NCBI GenBank assembly: GCA_030267965.1
Contig: BRYA01000828.1
Location: forward strand, 444 to 20,113
DNA: 19,670 nt
Source of the DNA: Triparma columacea
Taxonomy: Eukaryota; Sar; Bolidophyceae; Parmales; Triparmaceae
Reading direction: 5' to 3'
Below are positions 15,901 to 19,670 of the stretch, in pieces. The stretch's first letter is position 1; every line of letters begins with the position of its first letter. Below the pieces are notes generated by a model. It was not told the origin of the DNA and made no database searches. It worked only from the letters and a program-made list of their open reading frames with translations. A program made the translations under genes and the position numbers.

Positions 15901-18761
15901 GCAAAGTTATTATTGATTTTGCAGACACAGAAGAGCTTCAGTTAGACTTTCCAATGAAGGCTGGGAATGTTTTAGCAAAGGCACACACAGTATGGGCGTT
16001 TGAGCCACTTGACCCTGTTGGAGATGTGCCACAAACATCAGTGACTTTTACTTCAAAGGTAGATCTTGGTGGTGTTTTTAACTCTTCCATCATGAATAAG
16101 ATTGCACCAAGGTTTCTTGCACAAGTCTCAGACTTGAGGAAGAAGTTTGACAGAAGCAGTGACATTGATGCTTCAACAAGGATCCAGATAATAAGGGGAA
16201 TAGGTGAAATCAAAGAAATATCCACTGAGACATTTGATACCAATTTCCTAGTGGTTGAAGGCAAAAAACAAAAGGTTGAAGGTGCATTCCCTCTTTTAGA
16301 AACCTGGATTAACGTGGAAGAGATGGGAAAGGGATGGGGAAAGACAACAGTGACTGTTAGAGCTGGTTTGGAGGAAGCTGCTGCCTACTTCTGGGACTTT
16401 GGAAGCAGAGTCCATCAAGAAACAACAGGAGATGTTGAGAGGGTTGTTGAGGAGAAGAAGGGGACATGGGAAGTGGTTGTGAGGAGAAGGCAGGAATTGG
16501 AGTCAAAACATGGAGGAATACACAGAGACAGGGAGTTCTGGAATGTGATGAGGCACAGAGACAGGGAGTTCTGGAATGTGATGAAGCTGCACAAGATGGA
16601 TGAAAATACTATTGTAATTACAATGGAGCCAATAATGGAGAATATGGAGAGCAGTGATGCTGTGAGCAACACTGAGAGAAGTACTGCAAAAAGGGCATCT
16701 GAAGAAGTCGCAATAATGTTCACAAAAAGGGGAGAGAAGACAACCAAGGTAGAATTTGTCACCAAGGTAGAGCTTGGTAGCTCTGTAAATGTGGAGGCAA
16801 CAAGATCAACTCTAGAGAGGCACCTAGACGAGGCTGCTGAAGTAGAACGCTACTTTATTGACCTTATCCCTTTAAAGGAGATGACTAAGGAGGTCGGTGA
16901 GGCCTTGGGTGCTGATTTGGTATGGGATGGAGGACAACTTGGAGGAGCACACTCAAGGAAGGACAGAGAGAGACATGTTGAAGAGAAGTGTAAAGAGAAT
17001 ATTGCTTTGAGGGAAGTTGGAAAGAAGTACCCTTGGTTTGTCACTTTACTGAAGAGGGCAAGGCTTTGTGAGTATAGCTCCAATAGCTCAGTGTCTACTA
17101 AGCTTGTATGCGTGGAGGAGAAGGAGGCAAGGGTGATTGGGAACAACTTGATGCCTTGTTTGAAGAGCAGGAAGGTGATTAAGGCAGGGGTAGATATGTG
17201 GAGATTGCAGAACAGGGCTGTTGGGGAACTATTTGAGGAGTTTCCATGGATGGAGGGTATGTTTGTGGAGATAGGGAAGGGTGTTATAAAGGCTGCACCT
17301 TGGGGTCTGATGTGGAGAGTTACTGTAGGTGCTGTTACATCTATTTTTGATTTGTTCACTGATGTGTATGTGACGTACATGTTTTTGAGTGATAAGAAGT
17401 ATGGGTACTTTAAGGCTTCTTTGGCAAGTTTGGCCGCTTCAATTGGGATTCAAATGCTTCTTGTTTGGGCGCAGAACAAGAAGTTGGGGATGAAGAGGGT
17501 GCTTAAGGAATGGTTTCCTATTTTAATTGGCTTTAAGCCTGCTGTTGATGCTTACAGGGTGGCAAAGGGAGGAAAACAAGAGGCTTTACAAGCAACAGAT
17601 GCTTTTACAGAGTTGAGTATCATGAAAGTGATTGAGATGTTTGCTGAAGCCATACCAGGGGTGATTATTCAACTTATGGCTATTGCAACAAGTGAAGTGA
17701 AGGCTTCAAAGGCAGCATGGCTTTCACTTGCAGTTTCAGCATTGACAACAGGCTATGCATCTGCAACCATAAGTTATGATTGCGACACTAGCCCAGTGAT
17801 GAGAGTGCAAGTGCCTGACTTCTATGGGTATGTACCTGCAAATCCCACAAAAAGATCTTTAATATTTATGTCAATGGTGCTATTTAGCGCATGTATGCTT
17901 GTGATAAGGTGCATGACAATAGTTGTATTAGGGCTACTTGGTGGTAGATGGGTCTCCCTCTATGTTGGGGCTGATCTTGGTCTATACTTGTTGGTGATGA
18001 TATTAAGAGAAGACTTTTGGTATTGGCTGCCTGTTGGTGGCAATGCAGAAATAATGAGTAGTATTGTCTGCAGAGTGTTGGTGAAAGTTGTGACAGACTT
18101 TACATCAATTGTGCAGTTTAGGCACCCCAATGAGGTTGGAGGAATGTATTGGGTGTTTGGATTTGTGTTGACCATGGGAAGTCTTCCAGTAGCTACAATT
18201 CTAGCTGAAAGGGGAGACGTTGCAGAGAAAGTGCTCAAACTAGTATGGACAGTAGCTGGACTCGTTATACCATTCACTATATTTTCTTTTGCAGTATTTT
18301 TTTTGAGCATTGAAAGGAAATACTTGGGAACCTTTTTCAGCATGCAAAGGGGAAAGGACTTAGCAGTACAGCGATTTAGAGATTCAGCTGATGAGGCATC
18401 TAAAGCAGATTCAGTGTTCAATAACTCAAAGCACCTCTGGAAGTCTATTGAAGAGGAAGTGAGAATTTGGGTAGTGGCTAACTGGGAAAGATGGGAGGAG
18501 GAGAAGCCAAGATGGTTTGATGATGCTGTTAGGGCTAAGGTGCCAGTTGAATACATTCCAGGAGCTGGCGATGCTAGAAAAAGAGAGAGTATTAGAAGAG
18601 CAAGTGTTGATGCTGAAGCTGAGGGTGGTCTAGCAGGTGTTTTGACAGCAAGTATTAGGAGAGCAAGTGTTGGAGGCGCTGATGGTGGAGATATTATAGG
18701 TTTAGGAGGTGGGAAGGCTAAAGTAAGCAGTGTTGTACCGGAAGATGAGGATGGGGAGTAA
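12936..18761 (+). CDS. Giant membrane protein: five START-like modules plus XKR-like membrane domain
   Basis: This is a single exon of 1941 aa. The ATG at 12936 (MSDREDLL) is chosen because the frame upstream opens only at TTG. Residues 10-160 are an Ala-rich coiled coil with a perfect 21-aa duplication. START/SRPBCC-like modules follow at about 165-370, 395-600, 648-850, 889-1080 and 1098-1310. Modules 3-5 share an entry strand and helix (ADCSAEEATAWFFEYCSKE, VVDASAEECAAYVVYFGSRE, TVRAGLEEAAAYFWDFGSR), a V.L.G.....V...I....L strand-helix end and a final amphipathic helix; 1 and 2 are more divergent. Residues 1455-1800 have about eight hydrophobic segments, with FDLFTDVYVTYMF and IEMFAEAIPGVIIQL. 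These match the XK-related pattern D-x-x-T-D and E-x-x-P-x-x-x-x-Q-L. The tail has two RRASV sites. START domains bind lipids and XKR proteins scramble phospholipids, so a lipid-handling role at a membrane is inferred. Confidence 0.75.
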   Translation: MSDREDLLTSILKQRDEKIAKLEAANAEHASNFAATAMAANELAAAVNDAANLVENAADIGKAANDLAVTLRAAADRAAAHERAADHVETIEVTQRRAVVPKATEDYVNAPEVAAENTAAPEAVDDSAAALDEVAAENTAAPEAVDDSAAALDGAMDDDTGQTTSHKMKYQQLQAHEEMVGVLVERGAVEGIVEQSWDTKRANVGVVVHDEQQLVLDYILTDCNSGGFRRATIHREEGDRIVFWQNYLQGTKVVEYLLRIRAVRKEGSGQCVEIMSEDENGLPKEAKTKLVKITRSKNAHRARVDGEIRLAAYEYGQTALTLVGTMEAKETRSEGRGDVNTVYMSIKGIMEEIEKNFHKPDVVDERRKKHFVEEVIPSPPPLTVEEESMLEGVGGLEDALYKKGKRVKGTLKEEVDKFLWKEGENVWAAYGVIVDKSAKGVLAELSLGDTYSYARRHLKENGNLPRVYRQNVAGTRSHHQRQGVHVPSPANDRLFEAWFTWKEIKLSNGRAAYLLGFVPLTEYPGGGFKDLSKEGFVLAVSRGVYFFNEIAPNVCRVTRIQTVDLRFTGLLQKAVMDKAIDYLAKSQLIYANTLQEKFRRNGKEVDAEVRGVLVERMREGVELEEDQKKVFGDLEKLFGGQGERGWGPLKSPYEGVKMEIKYKQQEKGKKTLGFGRAECIADCSAEEATAWFFEYCSKERMDISREVADAAKLEIWKGGKGRINDKLFAVVKKLPFPLQKREFVMRYVWQKGHQDDTMSVAFVPSDEKVDYGGNLGKLVKATTSGILSATNIKDSYGVLQCKLSLTQFIDTGGHIPVNVVNSTIPRALGAISEIRNSFKRDEEVDKAALASLANIIKNEHQDYTDEEKAAIRKGKEFYEKCKEDENFDDLKSPDERVKMKLVHIDGASSGTGFATTVVDASAEECAAYVVYFGSREFRKTSKERGITEYHVKNVNDHTSYYMTRRELGLPGFAPRDGRFKAAWFKQQDGKVIIDFADTEELQLDFPMKAGNVLAKAHTVWAFEPLDPVGDVPQTSVTFTSKVDLGGVFNSSIMNKIAPRFLAQVSDLRKKFDRSSDIDASTRIQIIRGIGEIKEISTETFDTNFLVVEGKKQKVEGAFPLLETWINVEEMGKGWGKTTVTVRAGLEEAAAYFWDFGSRVHQETTGDVERVVEEKKGTWEVVVRRRQELESKHGGIHRDREFWNVMRHRDREFWNVMKLHKMDENTIVITMEPIMENMESSDAVSNTERSTAKRASEEVAIMFTKRGEKTTKVEFVTKVELGSSVNVEATRSTLERHLDEAAEVERYFIDLIPLKEMTKEVGEALGADLVWDGGQLGGAHSRKDRERHVEEKCKENIALREVGKKYPWFVTLLKRARLCEYSSNSSVSTKLVCVEEKEARVIGNNLMPCLKSRKVIKAGVDMWRLQNRAVGELFEEFPWMEGMFVEIGKGVIKAAPWGLMWRVTVGAVTSIFDLFTDVYVTYMFLSDKKYGYFKASLASLAASIGIQMLLVWAQNKKLGMKRVLKEWFPILIGFKPAVDAYRVAKGGKQEALQATDAFTELSIMKVIEMFAEAIPGVIIQLMAIATSEVKASKAAWLSLAVSALTTGYASATISYDCDTSPVMRVQVPDFYGYVPANPTKRSLIFMSMVLFSACMLVIRCMTIVVLGLLGGRWVSLYVGADLGLYLLVMILREDFWYWLPVGGNAEIMSSIVCRVLVKVVTDFTSIVQFRHPNEVGGMYWVFGFVLTMGSLPVATILAERGDVAEKVLKLVWTVAGLVIPFTIFSFAVFFLSIERKYLGTFFSMQRGKDLAVQRFRDSADEASKADSVFNNSKHLWKSIEEEVRIWVVANWERWEEEKPRWFDDAVRAKVPVEYIPGAGDARKRESIRRASVDAEAEGGLAGVLTASIRRASVGGADGGDIIGLGGGKAKVSSVVPEDEDGE
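13269..13394 (+). repeat. Perfect 63-bp tandem duplication in the coiled-coil region
   Basis: Two adjacent copies begin GAGGTTGCCGCAGAGAATAC, at 13269 and 13332. Each encodes 21 residues (EVAAENTAAPEAVDDSAAALD). I see no difference between the copies, which points to a very recent in-frame duplication. Confidence 0.92.
16521..16586 (+). repeat. 33-bp tandem duplication inside START-like module 5
   Basis: CACAGAGACAGGGAGTTCTG and the bases that follow are repeated with a 33-bp period (16521-16553 and 16554-16586), differing at one base. It encodes HRDREFWNVM twice and adds 11 residues inside the folded module, most likely in a loop. Confidence 0.9.
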
Positions 18762-18888
18762 CTAATAGGGCAGCAACATTTGTAGGATAAAATGATTTAA
18801 TTTGTTATAGTTGTGACTATTTTGAAAGAGATTTAGGTGTATGTTGAGTACTGTGAGAATGTTCAAGTTGTTTGTGAGCATTAAAGAA
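18762..18888. other. 3' flank of the START/XKR-like gene
   Basis: This is AT-rich, C-poor sequence directly after the stop codon, expected to hold the 3' UTR. No canonical AATAAA is present. Confidence 0.4.
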
Positions 18889-19430
18889 GTGTAGTAGATA
18901 TGTATAGTATTTTGGAGAATTGTGGCAGTGTTATAGTGATTTGTGAGTATAATGGAAGTGTAGTGGATGTGTATGGGGATGAATTAAAGGAAGGAGAGTG
19001 TGGTTGTAGAAAGGAGTTATGGGTTGAGAGAAGAAGAGAGGAGGGTATAAGGAGAAATAATGTGTGTAAGTGTAGAAGATGTGTATGAAGATGAATTAGG
19101 AGGGTGAGTGTAGTTTTGGAGAGAAGTGAGAGGATTTAAGGGTTGAGGGTCGAAGAGAGGAAGGTGTAAGGTGGAATGATGTGTGTAAGTGTAGTAGATG
19201 TGTATGTAGATGAATTAAATGAGGGAAAGTGTAGTTTTAGAGAGGAGTGAGAGAAGTTAAGGAGAGAGAGTAGAAGAGAGGAGGGTATAAGGTGGAATGA
19301 TGTGTGTAAGTGTAGTAGATGTGTATGAAGATAAATAAAAGGAGGTTGAGTGTAGTTGTGAAGGGGAGTGAGAGGAGTGAAAGTGAAGAGTAGAAGAGAG
19401 GAGGGTATGAGGTGATATGGTGTGTGTGTG
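18889..19430. repeat. Degenerate minisatellite of about 112-121 bp units
   Basis: The core GTGTAGTAGATGTGTATG recurs at about 18889, 18958, 19070, 19189 and 19310. Spacings are 69 (short first unit), 112, 119 and 121 bp. Other blocks repeat in order: GATGAATTAAA, GTGTAGTTTT.GAGAGGAGTGAGAG, AGAAGAGAGGAGGGTATAAGG, ATGATGTGTGTAAG. The + strand is almost free of C. A 62-aa ORF at 18900-19088 lies wholly inside the array and I do not treat it as a gene. Confidence 0.85.
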
Positions 19431-19506
19431 TTTGTAAGTGTGTTTGAAGGTGTGTATGTATGAGTGTGTGTTGGTGTAAGGGTTAAGTGTGTGTAAAGGT
19501 AGAGTT

Positions 19507-19670
19507 TGTAAAGGATGTAAAGGTTGTAAAGGGTGTGAAGAATGTAAAGAGTGTAAAGGGTATAAAGAGTGTAAAGAGTGTAAAGAGTGTAAAGGGTGTA
19601 AAGGATGTAAAGGGTGTAAAGGGTGTAAAGGGTGTAAAGGGTGTAAAGGGTGTAAAGGGTGTAAAGGGTG
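19507..19670. repeat. 9-bp G-rich tandem array (TGTAAAGGG)n, continues past the window
   Basis: Eighteen full units in exact register begin at 19507. Early units vary (TGTAAAGGA, TGTAAAGGT, TGTGAAGAA, TATAAAGAG, TGTAAAGAG) and the last units are identical TGTAAAGGG. Homogenisation increases towards the right edge. GGG recurs every 9 bases, a spacing able to form G-quadruplexes with 6-nt loops. Confidence 0.95.

Noticed and set aside
19507..19670. Array as a true telomere
   Set aside because: The unit is TGTAAAGGG rather than a known telomere repeat, and the window edge is not shown to be a chromosome end.
1..19670. tRNA, rRNA, CRISPR or transposon features
   Set aside because: No cloverleaf, rRNA core, spaced direct-repeat array, transposase motif or long terminal repeat was seen by eye on either strand.

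Overview
This is eukaryotic nuclear DNA. I find nine protein-coding genes, five with clear GT-AG introns and one more with a probable in-frame intron. Most introns are about 80-210 bp, and all but one have GTGAG donors. The content suggests a marine stramenopile microalga (bolidophyte, pelagophyte or diatom-like). The reasons are short introns, compact gene packing, a membrane-anchored GH26-like hydrolase and arrays of START-like modules. The taxon is an inference, not something I can read directly.

Layout, left to right: (1) + 382-2181, unknown multi-pass membrane protein, 2 exons. (2) - 2242-3069, aprataxin-like HIT/zinc-finger DNA-repair hydrolase. (3) + 3337-4677, armadillo-repeat protein with a C-terminal RING finger (probable E3 ubiquitin ligase). 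(4) - 4755-5561, dynactin p25 (DCTN5)-like beta-helix protein with a probable 201-bp in-frame intron. (5) + 5810-7170, GH26-like glycoside hydrolase with a C-terminal membrane anchor, 3 exons. (6) - 7241-9689, GRF zinc-finger protein with a possible XRCC4-like module, 4 exons. (7) + 9880-11188, secreted class 3 lipase, 3 exons. (8) - 11251-12051, METTL21-like methyltransferase, 2 exons. (9) + 12936-18761, a single-exon protein of 1941 aa with five START-like modules followed by an XK-related (XKR)-like multi-pass membrane domain.

The genes alternate strand without exception. All four tail-to-tail junctions are only 60-77 bp between stop codons. Three of the four head-to-head gaps are about 190-270 bp and probably act as shared bidirectional promoters. 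The fourth is 884 bp and starts with a 36-unit hexamer repeat 9 bp from a start codon. The right end (18762-19670) is non-coding, very poor in C on the + strand, and made of about 115-bp degenerate repeats followed by a 9-bp G-rich array that runs off the window.

The genes do not form one pathway. Two (2 and 6) look like DNA-repair functions. The most novel item is gene 9, a fusion of tandem lipid-binding-type modules to a scramblase-type membrane domain. No tRNA, rRNA, CRISPR or recognisable transposon was found.
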